Positions 37,345-49,700 of a stretch of 64,000 bases of DNA are shown in pieces. Positions within the stretch are counted from its first letter, which is position 1. Each line of letters begins with the position of its first letter. The position numbers and the translations under genes were made by a program. Under the pieces are notes generated by a model. That model searched no databases and was not told where the DNA came from. It was given only the letters and a program-made list of their open reading frames with translations. Source of the DNA: Lingula anatina (Eukaryota > Brachiopoda > Lingulata > Lingulida > Lingulidae); the NCBI RefSeq assembly GCF_001039355.2, contig NW_019773870.1, positions 137,660-201,659 of the forward strand. The letters are read 5' to 3'.

Positions 37345-37511
37345 CACGGGCGGTTTGAGACCGTCTTCTGGGTCTTCCGGAAGATGGTCAGATTTTTAAG
37401 TTTACATCGACGGGTATCTATTTTCTCTGTTGGAAGACCATCAAAAATGGAGGATGGATCAACAAAAATTATTTGGAATACTGTCAGAAAATATCTCTGA
37501 ATCCGCTCCTG
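37345..37511 (-). mobile_element. MITE of the CAGGGGCGGAT family, inverted copy
   Basis: Reverse-complement relative of 17006-17174 with several substitutions (CACGGGCGGTTTGAG at one end, AATCCGCTCCTG at the other). It shares the internal GACCGTCTTC...GGAAGA palindrome and is more diverged than the other two copies. Confidence 0.8.
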
Positions 37512-38037
37512 TTATTGACCATGTTACCTGTTGTGCATGATTAAAATCCAGTGTTGATTGACTATGCAATTATAAGCATTATATATTATTGCATCAAAAA
37601 TGACAAAATGACCTATTTTCTGCATCTTTATTTTCTGTTTTTGTCTGTACATTTGGCAGCTTTGTTGCCTTGTTTGATATTTACAATCAAACGCCTTCTG
37701 TGGTCTTATTTGTGGAACGCTAACATCGTGGTGGCAATATCCCAATGCAAAGGAACTCATTTTTTCTTCCCTTGTCATTTTAACTATGTATACTGTATCA
37801 TCATTTGTTTGTGCTATAAATATTTGTCTGGGACAAGAGGTGTTAGATATTGAACAAACTAACTAAATAAATAATAAGTTGCATCTTTACAGTAAAAAGT
37901 TCCATCAATACCAGAAAGCAATTCACGCTCATTAGACATCGTTGCCTTTTATATTGATTTTTCAATCTGTGAAGACTGTGCTTCACAACAGTCACTCTGC
38001 TTGGAATAAAAAGAAATGTATCACCACAAAAAAAGAC

Positions 38038-38215
38038 ATCATCATCATCATCATCATTTAGAGCCTATAGTGTTCCACTGTTGGACAAAGGCCTCAGCAT
38101 GCTTTTTCCATTGTTTCCTATCCTGAGCCTCAGATTTCCAGTTTGGCCAAGGTTTCTTCTTCCAAGACTTCCAGTAGTCATCTAATTCATCCCTCCATCG
38201 TTTGACATCGTTGCC
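38038..38215 (-). mobile_element. LINE 3' fragment with (ATC)n tail
   Basis: A run of ATC triplets is followed by GTGTTCCACTGTTGGACAAA and GGCC, a widely dispersed invertebrate LINE 3' end recognised from general knowledge. The tail lies at the low-coordinate side, so the element points left. Confidence 0.55.
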
Positions 38216-38238
38216 TTTAACATTTTTATTAGTCTATG

Positions 38239-38427
38239 GCTCTATTCCCATAGATTTTAGATCGATCTATCCCCGCGGGGAGTCTCACAAACTGTAAGGG
38301 GAGTCTACTACAAGCTGTAAGGGGGTAATTAACTTTCGTGTCCGCCCGGCTGACAGCTATTTAGCGTGAACCCCCAGGGAGTTAGGTCGATCTAAAGTAG
38401 GTCGATCTAATCTATGGAAATGGGGTG
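38239..38427. mobile_element. MITE with TATG target duplication
   Basis: Inverted ends around CCCATAGATTTTAGATCGAT on the left and ATCTAATCTATGGAAATGGG on the right, 189 bases. TATG flanks both sides (38235-38238 and 38428-38431). The paralogous segment near 25030 reads AGTCTATGAAAACTATATTT with no insertion, giving an empty-site control. Confidence 0.85.
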
Positions 38428-38579
38428 TATGAAAACTATATTTTACATCAGTCATTCTGCTTGTGAAAAAAGGAATGTATCATCGCAATATTTATCCATA
38501 TTTATCCATTTAAGCTAAAATTACATTATACATGGATTGGATGCAATACCCGGCATATCCAGAATACCAAATGTAATTT

Positions 38580-39294
38580 ATCACAAAATATGCTTCTAAG
38601 TATCACTGCGGTGGGAGTGTGATGTTGTGATTCATCCAGTTGTGTAATATCACTTATAAGAAAACCAGAACGCAGACCTCCGCCAAGGCAGCTTCATTAT
38701 TATAATTAATCAAAATTATCATCATTATCAAAATTAATTGTTCACGACCAAACTTAAACATATTGTAATTTTTCCAATTCGTGTCTATTCAAAATCCGTC
38801 CTTTTTGAGTAAGCTTGTTAACTAACAAACCAATAATGCCAATAACCTTCTTGGTGTAGGTTCAAAAACTCTAATTCTTGACGTAGTATTACAGCAATAA
38901 TCCTACGTTGCGCTCAGTACCATCAATTTTTGACAGAGAAGTGTCACTGCCCATCGGATATAACAATATACGGTCCTGTTAAAGATCAAAATAACAGCTC
39001 TATCAAAAGAGTGGTATACAGTGCGTAAAGAGAATTCTTAGTACTCTCTGCCCACAGGGTGCGCTAGTAGGCCGTTACAAAATAGTTTTATGGCACTTTC
39101 ATAATTTTTGTACACACCTTGGACTTAATATTCGTTATTATGTCCAAGTACACACGTATACTATTTTAGAAACCCCTGAAATCAGACGGTATATTTTTCC
39201 ACATTAAATTACACTGGTTTTAACAAAATGACACATCTATAGACACCTGAAAGTTATAGCGTGGGTAATTATACAGTGACACACCCAACATCGT
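38580..39294. other. No gene seen
   Basis: Includes a fragment (39055-39100) resembling the repeat near 3840 and an imperfect hairpin at about 39118-39149. No exon. Confidence 0.4.
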
Positions 39295-40711
39295 TTAACT
39301 AGCGCGACAACAGCAATATGACTGAGCGTTTAGGCCATTGGTCAGCTGTCCGCAGTTCATACTTCTGTGTGTTCCCAGTCCAGTTAGGTAAGTGTCCTGT
39401 TGATAGGTCGCCGAGAGCCGGGTTGCGTTTATGTTGACAGATAACCAACCGACACAATGGAAGGTGCTGAAATTTGTAAAAGAAAAAAATAAATATTTAT
39501 ACATGTACTGCTAATTAATTTTAAAACACTACATTGCATATCCAAGTGTTAGATCAAGGTCACAACACTCATCTCTTGTCCTCTTGTTAATCCAAGAAGT
39601 GTTTTAGTCTAGTTATAACAAACGCGCATTAAAAACCCTTTGTTTTGAAAGATGTGTCACCAATAAAAATGAGCATACCTGTATCCAGCTAATTCCGCGT
39701 CTGCCTGCCCCCAGGTGGTGCACATAGTGCCGCAATCTGTTCCGCTGTTAGCTCTTGGAGCAAACGTCAAACCTCCCGCCGAGTTCATTGCGGTGCAAGC
39801 TGCGGTCATCATCTCATCGTAATAATTGTAGTAGTCAGATTCCTCGAAACCTGGACACAAAGATTTACAAGCATTTAGTCATTTAGCCCTTAGGAACTTA
39901 GGACACATAAACTATTATGATCAGCTATATGAAACTATTTGTTAAACTTGCTGTATGCACTTTCAGAAATATGTTGGTTACATGCAAACTATATTCATAG
40001 CTTCCCTTCTAACGGTTCTGTTTTACTGACTCAAAACTGTCGTTAGTATAGGACTCGAAATAAACCTATAGATGCAATATTTGGAAACTTTACAAATATC
40101 AGCTAATAAGTGGCAATTCCTTGTTACACAAAATAAGAACAGATTTTTGCATGAAAAAGTGTTAGATAATGTGCTTCAATAATCTAGAACTTAAGTTCAT
40201 ATACTTCAAATGGTTTATCAAAAACAACATGAACATTCTCCCAAAATATCTCTAAGCAAAAAAGAATCAGCATTAAGTGTTTAGACTAGTACATGTAATA
40301 TTAGTTCGGATGATCAAAAATGGATATAGCAACCCAAGGGATGCACAAACTATAATCTCATTTACTTCACCTCTTCACATCGCCTTCCTACCCATTCCCT
40401 CACTCACCTCGCCAGGGGAAATACACCCATTCCGGGTCCTGCAGGAGGGTGCCTTCCAGGTCGGCCCCAGTATGCAGCTTGCACGTTCTGGTCGAGGCAC
40501 TATAACTCATAGCGTTACAAACGTCCATCTTCCAGCAAGCGATGGCGCACTTAGTGCCGCTAGAATTGTCTTTGGTTATAGTTTGCGAACCTGTAAACTG
40601 CTTATTTCTCAGTCCCTTCCATTCCTTTTGCATGTATCTAGTGTTTGAAGTTACATACACACCATATACCAGTAAAAGAGATATAATCCCTTTCTGTTGG
40701 AAACAGAGCAT
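39295..40711 (-). CDS. Secreted PAN/apple-domain protein fused to the cysteine-rich domain
   Basis: Three exons (40711-40408, 39850-39679, 39466-39295), introns in phases 1 and 2, about 215 residues. Exon 1 carries a signal peptide (MLCFQQKGIISLLLVYGVYV) and then a PAN/apple-like region with TKCAIACWKMDVCNAMSYSA and TRTCKLHTG, four cysteines in the usual spacing. Exons 2 and 3 match the neighbouring small cysteine-rich proteins: ESDYYNYYDEMMTAACTAM, then a C-terminal exon ending NAQSYCCCRAS. It has eight cysteines in this part, two fewer than its relatives, and an insert after the exon-2 cysteines. PAN domains bind protein or carbohydrate, so this may be an adhesive or recognition version. 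The start is the ATG at 40711. Confidence 0.78.
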
Positions 40712-41299
40712 CTTGCCGGGGAGAAACAAACGTCAGCTATAACTAGACGGCTGTGTAATACACTGTAGCAATGAGAAAATCAAATAAGGTTTGTAGCAGT
40801 TATTTGTAGATCCAAATAAATCAGTTGGCATGGAAATTCCAATCGATAAAGTAATCAATAGAATTTACAAAAGTATGAGCTTATTCCAAGAAATGTGCGT
40901 TTTTACATTGTATGGCTAATAAGTATTGCTATACATCTCTATACGTGGTCGGCACACCTTTGATCATTGTTCAAAATACAGCAAGAAGAGATATCTTCCG
41001 TGTACACACTTCATACAGTAAAAGGAATAATACACCATATCAACTTTTTTGCTTATTCTGAACTCTTTGTGTAAAATTAACCACTGTCAATATTTTACTT
41101 TATGCATCTGTGCATTTTACCCGAAAAAATTTTCCTTGCAAATCATTGTTTAATAATCATTGTAATAGATTGTAAGAAATAGCGATTAAAACTCCTGGTG
41201 AGACGCTTAATCTACATTTCTTTCCCCTGTCTTATTTTCAACGCTTTTTAGTTCAGACGGGTATTGGAATATAAGACTTCAATAATTTCCAAATTTAAA

Positions 41300-42800
41300 A
41301 TGTTTGATTTCCTTTTTATGTACATACGCAGATGTGTCTGTACATACTGCCGTCACCTGCATCTGTCGTATCCGTCGTCGCCGTCGCCGTGCACTTTCAC
41401 CGACAACACGATAAGTGGAAAACCGTTTTACCTTTTGGCTTGAAACTGACAGAAATGATAATAATTCATAATACGCAGGTCTAGTTCGAAAATCAGCATG
41501 ATCAGGCAATTTTTACTAAAGTTATGCCGTTTTTTTTTCACGTTTTTCAACATCGATGCAACACCGATAACACGAAATAGAGAAAACCGTTTTACCTTTT
41601 GGCTTGAAACTTACAGATCTGATGAATATTTATAATACACAGGTCAAGTTCGAAAATCAGCATGATCGGGCCATTTTTATGGAAGTTATGCTGTTTTTAT
41701 GTACATATAGCAGTCACCTGCGTCTGTCGTCGCCGTCGTCGCCGTCACCGTGCACTTTTACCGATAACACGATAAGTGGAAAACCTTTTTTTTCCTTTTG
41801 GCTCGAAACTTACAGAACTGTTTAATATTCATAAAATGCAGGTGGTGTTCGCAAATCAACATGATCGGGACATTTTTCAAAGGTTATGCTTTTTTTCAGC
41901 ATATATGCAACACTAAAAACACAATAAGTGGGGTCCTGACCCCCCCCCCTTTCGATTTCTGAAAAAAATCACACTAATATCCCCCTCTTGGAATTAGAAT
42001 TTTGACTAGCTGATTTATACTACTAAACCGTACCAAATGGCACCGTTCGCCCTCAAAAATACCAAAAATTTTCGTGGCCCTTCAGCGTCCCCCGAACCCC
42101 ACGCCATCCGCGGACCCCCCGCCCCTTCAAATAATCCTGGATCCGCCCATGAAACCTACTGAATAGATTCATGGGACTGAAGTGTAGCTTGAGTTGAAAA
42201 ACCAGTATGGTTACATTCTTTTTTTTTTTTTTTTTGAAGCTATTCAGTTCTTTGCGAAATTTTTATTTTTCACATATGGCATTTTCATTGTGAGACTTAG
42301 AACTCCAACAGACATAAAGCTGAATGGTATTTACATTTTCTGAGTGTCAGTGTTATGTATAGTAGGTAATTAAAAATTGGTGTTGATTATGCTGTTAATC
42401 ATTATGTAATACTGCATCCAAATTGTCAAAAACCTACATGTACTTTGTGCACTGCCACAGCAAATGTTATGAAAGTTACTTATTATTTTGTAGCTTAAAA
42501 GAATGGTTCATAGGATTGACATACAGCTTGATTGGGTTATGATTTTTTCTTGAATGTATGAAGTTTTCATTTTCTATTTTAAGGCATTTTCAAAGTATGA
42601 ACTTGAACTTTCATGGACCTGAAGCCTTATGTTAGTTACACATTTTACTTACATCCATTCTAACTGTTATACATAATTAAAATTTGATGTTGACTTTTGC
42701 TGTTAATCATAATGTACTTTTGCATCAGAATTGACAGTTAGCTATTTTGTGTATCATTTTTTCTTCTTTTTGTCTGTACATTTGACAGCTTTGCTGCCTT
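41300..42800. repeat. Second repeat field
   Basis: 41320-41940 has two to three units of the ACACGATAAGTGGAAAACC / AGGTCAAGTTCGAAAATCAG repeat. 41935-42150 is an inverted relative of the element at 13922 (ends GGATCCGCCCATG). 42270-42750 repeats the CATTTTCAAAGTATGA / AATCATTATGTAATACTGCA family seen at 35700-37300. Confidence 0.7.
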
Positions 42801-44069
42801 GTTATTTAGACACACATCTTTGGTAATTGAGACAAATTGTCCACCGGGAATGTTCATTAATTTTTTACTTAAACATTGTCATTAAACAAAAATTGTCTGT
42901 GTTTGCTCTCATAGAGCTGTGCACTGTGGCGTTAAGGGCCTGTTAACCATTTTCTTCACGCCACAATGTAAAGAAAGTACAGAATTGTAACAAGTCGCTG
43001 GTGATGATAATGTTCAAACGATCTACTGTCATTTTTAGCTGAAGGCATTGTTATTTGAATCAATAAAGGTACTTCAATATTTTATGGTACAAAACGTTAT
43101 GTATTGAGCATGAGAATGTAATTTCGGGTGTTGGGGTGAAAGTGCGTTAAAAGAAAGAAAGAAAGAAACACTTGATTGCCATTATCATTCGTTGTGTTCG
43201 CGACAACAGTTTGAAATAACGGAGTGATTACACTGCCACTGATCAAGTTCTTCGCCCTGAAGTAATGCTTGAAACATTTTGTTGAAGATGTTCATTGTCG
43301 CCCTCTTCATGTTGCCATTGTCACTAATCGACGGTTCATTTACTATTGATTTATCTATTGGTCTTCAATTCATATCGCTCCCTTATATCTTTATATTTAA
43401 ACTTTCTGTTTGTCACATACCACATGTTGCCGAATATACGGTCTAAAGGGTTTATCTATTTAATTTTATAATTTAAAATTTATTTATTCTTTTTAGTATT
43501 ATTAAGATATTGTTGTGGGTGCTTTCTCGAGATTTTGTGCGCACATGTATTTTTTAATTGCGTTAAAGCTGCATATCTTTTATAATTCATTGAATATCTC
43601 TACAGCATTTATTTTAGAGCAAAAAAATACATTTTAAGGAAGTAAATGATCCTAAATCAGCCGTACATGTACATCTTCACTTATCAAGTGTTCTGCGTCA
43701 GTACGTGTACTATCATTGAGAGGCCCCACTGATATAAAATTTTCAAAATGAAATAATGGTCTGGCTTTTTAGGAAATTCTTTTTATTTTCAAATTCTGTG
43801 TAATGCATAATTCATTACAAAAAAAAACAATATTCAGGTCTATAACCTTCAATAATACCTATGTTGAAAGGCATATCTATTCATTATATATGTTCATTAT
43901 ATATATTTTTTTACAACCGCAGTGCAGGTTCACAGACTACGCAGGAACATTAATTTTATCAAAAAACCAGTTTTCATCAACTGATGATATCGCACGTTGC
44001 GCGGCCGTAACCTAGACCCAGAGTTTGTAGATTGCCTTCATTATTTCTCTAGCCAGCTTGACGGGAATC
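42800..44069. other. No gene seen
   Basis: AT-rich spacer between two members of the cysteine-rich family. It holds a short (GAAA)n run near 43150. Open frames lack splice and family support. Confidence 0.45.
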
Positions 44070-45244
44070 TTAATTTTTACAGCAACAGTAATTGGGCCCA
44101 CACCCGAGGGTGCTGCAGTCGTTGTACCTGTATATCTTCAGCCCCACTGTCCCTATGTCCTCTCTGGGGTCTGGGGACAGGCGACGATTGCTGTCATAGA
44201 CGTGCTGTCCACCAAAGCAATTCTTACTGAAAATATACATTAAACTTAAAAGCAATGTTCACAAATATTAACGTACACATGTGAATGTCACATTAAAAAC
44301 GTCGTATACACATACGTTGACGCTGGAAACCTGTATATACTGGAACGTATGACTGCATCATGTATATGTATGCTTTGAGAGCGAAGTAGGAAGAATTGTG
44401 CTTTATTGAATGTATCTTTAAATTTAAGATGTAACGGTTTTAAATTGACAACTCCGACATTGACAAACATATCATGATAACACAAATGTTAAAAACAATA
44501 AAACTGAGGGAAATAAAGAAAGAGAGAGAGAGAGAGAAAAGAAAAGAAAGGATGAAAAGAAAAGAAAAAGAATAATTAAGTGCAATAACCCAACTCTCTG
44601 TGCAAGATGAGTGTTTCTGTTTCTTTTGTTATATCAAAATCTTCAGAGTATACCTACCCGACAGAGATACATATGTCAGCGCAGCTTGGCTGACCGGAGT
44701 CGCACTGCCTTCGTACGGCAAATATTCCACCGGTAGTCGTCATGGAAACACACACAGCTTGCGCCATCTCATCACGGTAATTGTAGAAGTCGGTTACTGC
44801 ACGACCTGATGGAAAAGAAGAATAAAAGATAGAAAAATACTTCATGAAATTAGGTAAAATGAGATGTGATAATCAAGTGTTTTTACAAGTGTTAAAGGGT
44901 GATTAGATTTCTTACTTTCACGATACATGAACGGCTTATCCAAGTCTGATATGACTGGCACTCCAATTAAACAATTTACATTGGGCTATTATGCATATGA
45001 GAGCTTATTGGTCTCTGCTGCTATCCTTTTAACCCATTTCTCAAAATTCAGTACTTTTCAGGGCCACGTTCACACCATTAGGCCTATCTTCTTATATATA
45101 AGATATTGTTACGCATGAAACAAATCCATTTTCTGTAAAACTAGAGGAAAAAACTAGATGAGCACCTTCTCTGTTACCCAGCGTTCTACAGATCAACAGT
45201 ACACAGAAAGCCAAGAGAAAGTGCCAGTACGCCATGGCACCCAT
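44070..45244 (-). CDS. Small secreted cysteine-rich protein, compact paralogue
   Basis: Three exons (45244-45178, 44805-44658, 44226-44070), introns in phases 1 and 2, 123 residues. Exon 1 is a signal peptide (MGAMAYWHFLLAFCVLLIC). Exon 2 reads GRAVTDFYNYRDEMAQAVC and has four cysteines. Exon 3 ends TLGCGPNYCCCKN with six more. It is the tidiest member of the family: introns are 372 and 431 bases, against kilobases in the 26-35 kb copy. The first donor is GTAACA, weaker than consensus. A TATA box stands upstream. Function unknown; it is extracellular by signal peptide and cysteine content. Confidence 0.8.
44519..44537. repeat. (GA)n run
   Basis: Short GA tract followed by purine-rich AAGAAAAG sequence to about 44570. 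Confidence 0.8.
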
Positions 45245-45285
45245 TGTAGAACTAATTAAAAGCTCCTGAGTGAACGGAGGAGCAG

Positions 45286-45293
45286 TTTTATAG
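45286..45293 (-). promoter_or_regulatory. TATA box of the compact cysteine-rich gene
   Basis: TATAAAAC on the minus strand 42-49 bases upstream of the ATG. TTCACTCAG about 20-25 bases downstream could be the initiator, which would leave a very short 5' leader. Confidence 0.55.
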
Positions 45294-45498
45294 ACTGTGA
45301 CGCATGGCACTAGGAAATCGATGCTGTGCTGACGAATACAAACCTGTTTCAATGTTTGTTAATTTATGTTCATGTACACCAGTTTGAACGAAGTCCTCAC
45401 GACCTTGAAGTGAAATGAAGAGGGTAATCACGCAAAAGACTAGTCTATACCTGAACGAAAAAAAAAAAAAAACTTAATCGCTTAAGACCGTGTAAGTT

Positions 45499-45759
45499 GG
45501 GGAGACCGGGGCTAGTTGTAAGTTGCAAGGGGTAAGTTGATTCCTCCCTCAATTTATGACAAAGTATGCCTAACTATATGGGGTAAAAGAATTGTTCACA
45601 TCATTTTGTAAAGTGACCGTATCCAATAGTGCTAAGAAAGCGTCGGCAGTGAGTACAAATGAAATAATTTAGCATCTTAAAGTAACTTTATTAATGAGAC
45701 TTGATGGGGGGGGGGGGGGGGGCAACTTACCCCGGGGTTCAACTAGCCCCGGTCTCCCC
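45499..45759. mobile_element. MITE with GGGGAGACCGGGGCTAGTTG inverted ends
   Basis: Perfect 20-base inverted ends bound 261 bases. The inside (AAAGTGACCGTATCC, CAATTTATGACAAAGTATG) resembles the repeat at about 960-1090 and 7020-7150, so those are probably diverged relatives. A G homopolymer is at about 45705-45722. Confidence 0.8.
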
Positions 45760-45984
45760 TATTGTAAAGCGAACGATATCATAAAATAGATATATAGGCC
45801 TACTAAGTGGGCCGGCCTTTATATATTGTTGGCTATAAAATAATGTACTTAAAGGAAAATCAACACTTTATTTTGGCGGGATAAGTGCCATAAAAACAAT
45901 TTTTCTGTAAACGACTGTTCCCATAGCCTATTTTTAAAAATACACAATGGATCCGTTCCGACATTCAAAGTAAGTCGATTTTTA

Positions 45985-46017
<33 letters not shown>

Positions 46018-46700
46018 TTGTAATTATCTCTTAAGAGCTTTTTACGGAAGGTAGCCAAGAAAATCAATGTGGTCCGATGGCAAGCGCAGATTCCGGAATG
46101 ATTGCAATGACCGCTGTTTTGGTGGTAAAATGGAATTCATCAGGTGTTGTAATGTTTACAATGTTTTCATTGTCAATTTTGAATCTCATATGAAGAGTTG
46201 CTGAAACAGAATCTCAGAAAATAAATAAATAAAATCCAAAAGAAATAGAGGCAGACATCGGATCACCTGTTACAAGTAAACTTAGGCCTACTCGCCTCGC
46301 CTCTACTTTTTTTTCCAGCGGACTGTCTTGCAAGACCTAAGCGCCGTCTTCAGGTTAAATCCACACCAGTCGGTCGGCACACCGGAGAGGTGAGATAGAT
46401 ACTAGTAGTTTTGCGATTGTTTTTATGCACAGTTGGACAATGCGTACGCAGTAATTCAGATCTATATGAGATTGGTTTGTTGTATGAAATGAATGGGACA
46501 ATCTGCCTGTAATATTGTCGGGGAAGTTCAAGAGTTGCTGTCTTAGTAGCTGCCCCACCATGCCAGTACTAGGACATGAATCACTGGCACTATTGTGAAT
46601 GTATGACTTGGTTTAAAAACATTTAATACATTTAGGTAATATTTAATACATATTCTTCTTAACAGGCGCCCCATACCAGTGAGTGTGGCAAAGTCAGAGA
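45760..46700. promoter_or_regulatory. INTS12 upstream region and probable non-coding first exon
   Basis: A likely 5' UTR exon ends near 46389 (CCGGAGAG then GTGAGA). The coding exon's acceptor is at about 46666 (TTCTTAACAG). A (TTTA)n run lies at about 45987-46018. Confidence 0.4.
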
Positions 46701-49700
46701 ATGGCCTCTGTAGAGTTAGATCCACTCTTTGTGAAGGCCTTGCATCTCCTCCACTCCAAGGCCAAAGATTCTACAGAACAACTTAGGCAAATGGTTGATG
46801 ATGTTCTCATGAAGAAACGGCCTGCCAAAGAAGTAGATGAGGGTGTAAAGAAAGAAAAGGTGTGTACATTGTTAAAATTTAGAAGCACTTAAATCATGGG
46901 TTTAGCCAGTATTAATTGTGTAGTACATTCTACGTAGTAATTAAGAAGTCCAAATTCGTTTTCTTATTAGAACTCATTACTAGTAAGTCTCCATTTGATC
47001 TAATTATAAAAATCTGAAATAACTTTCATCAAAACTGAAATTGGTAGTCAAAAAGACAACTGGATGAGTGCCTGGCTTATGCCCAGATAGTTTTATAAAA
47101 ACATATGATACAGTGGTCAGACTAATGTTTTAAAGGTACATACGAACCGAGCCTGGATTCCCAGTAACACATATAAACCACTTCTACTAGATTCTTATAT
47201 GACTCAAATAAATTCGACATGCCAAGGGATAAACTGAATAGATCACTCGATCAGCCATAAAAGACCTTTAGACTGCTCCTTTCTTTAAATTTTTGGTTGT
47301 AAATTTAACCTACTTTCGTGACCTACTTTCCTGCCCCATTGACATACAGCTTAGAATGCCAGCAGACAAATCCGTTCAAACATCATTTTCGGGTAAAATT
47401 AAACAATGCCTTTTGGTAATTCTCTTAGTTATATTAATTGAAACTATATGCTGGCATTTGGTTGGGTTTTGTGACAAAAAATTGACTTTGTATGCATCTT
47501 TAACCCATGACATCATTCATCTAAAAAAAATCACATGAAATGGATGTTTGTTCTGTTATTGGTTGTAATTGTTATGAAGATTGCCTAATTCGAATCTACA
47601 CATAACTGGAACGAATAATTTTGAAGGGACATGTAACAATATACACATATACATATATAAACACATGTCACATACTTGGTACTTAATTTGTTACATTCAG
47701 GGTTTATCAGTGAAGTCCATAAAGAGAGACTCCCCATCACTTCCCACCCAATCCAGTAAGAAGCAGGAGCCAGAAAAGAGGACAGTAGACAAGGTATGGG
47801 GTGGATTTAGGAACTGGTGTGGCTACTGTAGGTGGTAAAACACAGTGAGTTCTTGTTTTGGTAAGGTTGTTATGTAGTTCTTTTGCAGTACTGCAATTAA
47901 AGAAGATACAGACAAGAAATTAAAAGTTAAATGATTTTTGTGACATTGTGAAAGGCAAAGCTTCACTATTATTCTCTTTTTCCATACCATCAATACAGCA
48001 TACTTTGGGCCATGATTTTCATAATGATTAACCTAAGTTTAAAAGCATTTTCTTTTCATAGATCAAACAAGAAGGAGTTGATGTATCAGAGGAACCTGCC
48101 AAGAAGGTGCCAAAACTGGAGAGCAAAAGTAGAACCGAGTCACCTAAAACAACATCAAGAGCTGAAACTGAGAAGGAAAGAGAGACTGAGAAAGAAAAAG
48201 AAAAACAAAGAGACAAAGTCAAAGAAAAGGAAAGAGAAAAGGCTAGACTGATGGAAAAAGAGAAGGAAAAGGAGAGAGAACGAAGCAAGAATGAGAGATC
48301 AGTTTATGATGAAGAGACCGATAGCGAAGGCAGCATGGATGCTGGGGACTTTGCTATAGACATGGGAATTGCCTGCATAGTTTGTGGGTAAGTATAATTT
48401 AATAGTCTTGATGACCTGGGTGGGGGATAAGATATTTCATTTCAGAGTGATAATTTTACTTTTATAGTTAATTGATCAAAATATTTTTTCAATTTTCCAA
48501 CCAAAAAAAAGCCCTGCACAGTTGAACATTTGAAATGTGTATCATATTTTGATTCATTATTATATTAAATAAATACTTCAATGGAAATCTTGTTCATAGC
48601 TATACAATTCATGGATTTGTTCTTAATTTTGTAAAGCACATTTCATCACAAGCTTTTGTTACAGTGGCCTTGTCCATTTCATAAGTTTCAATTAAAAAGT
48701 CTTTAAAAGAAAAATGTACACAAAAAAGAAGAAGAAAAACACCCACATTCAAAAGTTATACAATCCTTTCTTATAGCAATTTTGATGTGAGTAGCCTTAA
48801 TCAGTTGTTGGAGTGCCAAGAATGTCACAGCCTGTACCATCAAGTAAGTAATAGTTTCATTTTTTCTGAAACAAAGAATTTATTGAAATATTGCAACATG
48901 TGGGCAAAATGTGATCATGAGTAATGAAAATGATAATTTGACACATATTTTAAGGAAGTTTTGAAATATATCATCCCCCTGATTTGTCTGTCATTTCTTT
49001 ATTGTTCACTGTCAGTTTCAGTTCTCCAGTCTTTAATTTACATGCTTTATTATGGCTGTTCTTATTGCAGGAATGCCACAGACCTGCAGTAACTGAACAA
49101 GAAGTGAATGACCCACGTTTTGTCTGGTACTGCTCAAAATGTTCCAGAAATCTCAAGAAAATGGTAAGATTTTTGCTACAATTGTGGTGTTTTTAATACA
49201 GAAAGTTCACCTACTAGTTTCACTGAAGTATGGTAATGTTGCACTTATCTCAAATTGATACATAGTTACTGTGGGTAAGGTTATTTTGTGATAAAATGTT
49301 ATTTAAAGGCAATTCAGCTGTATTTGGTTTGTATTTCCAGGTATCCAAACCTCAGAAGTCTCGCCCTGCACCCACTGCTGTAAGCAGCAGCTTAAAAGAC
49401 AGCAGTAATGGAGGGAAGAACACAAAGGCAGAAGCACCAGCCATGCTACCATTTAAAAGATTGGAACCTGTAAAGGTACAGATAATACTTGTTAAGGGTG
49501 TAATATGTACAAGTCTATTAAAAAGTTTTTGTTTGAGATATACAAATTATCTTTTTAAAGGAAGTAACTGTTTTGTTTTTCTGACATCAAATTAGTTCAA
49601 TGTTTATTTTTATTGCTCGGCAGCCTTCAGCAACAAAAGAGTCGCCTACAGCTAGCCAGAGCAGCAAACCACTCATGGGTTTAGCAAGTCTAGCTGCTAA

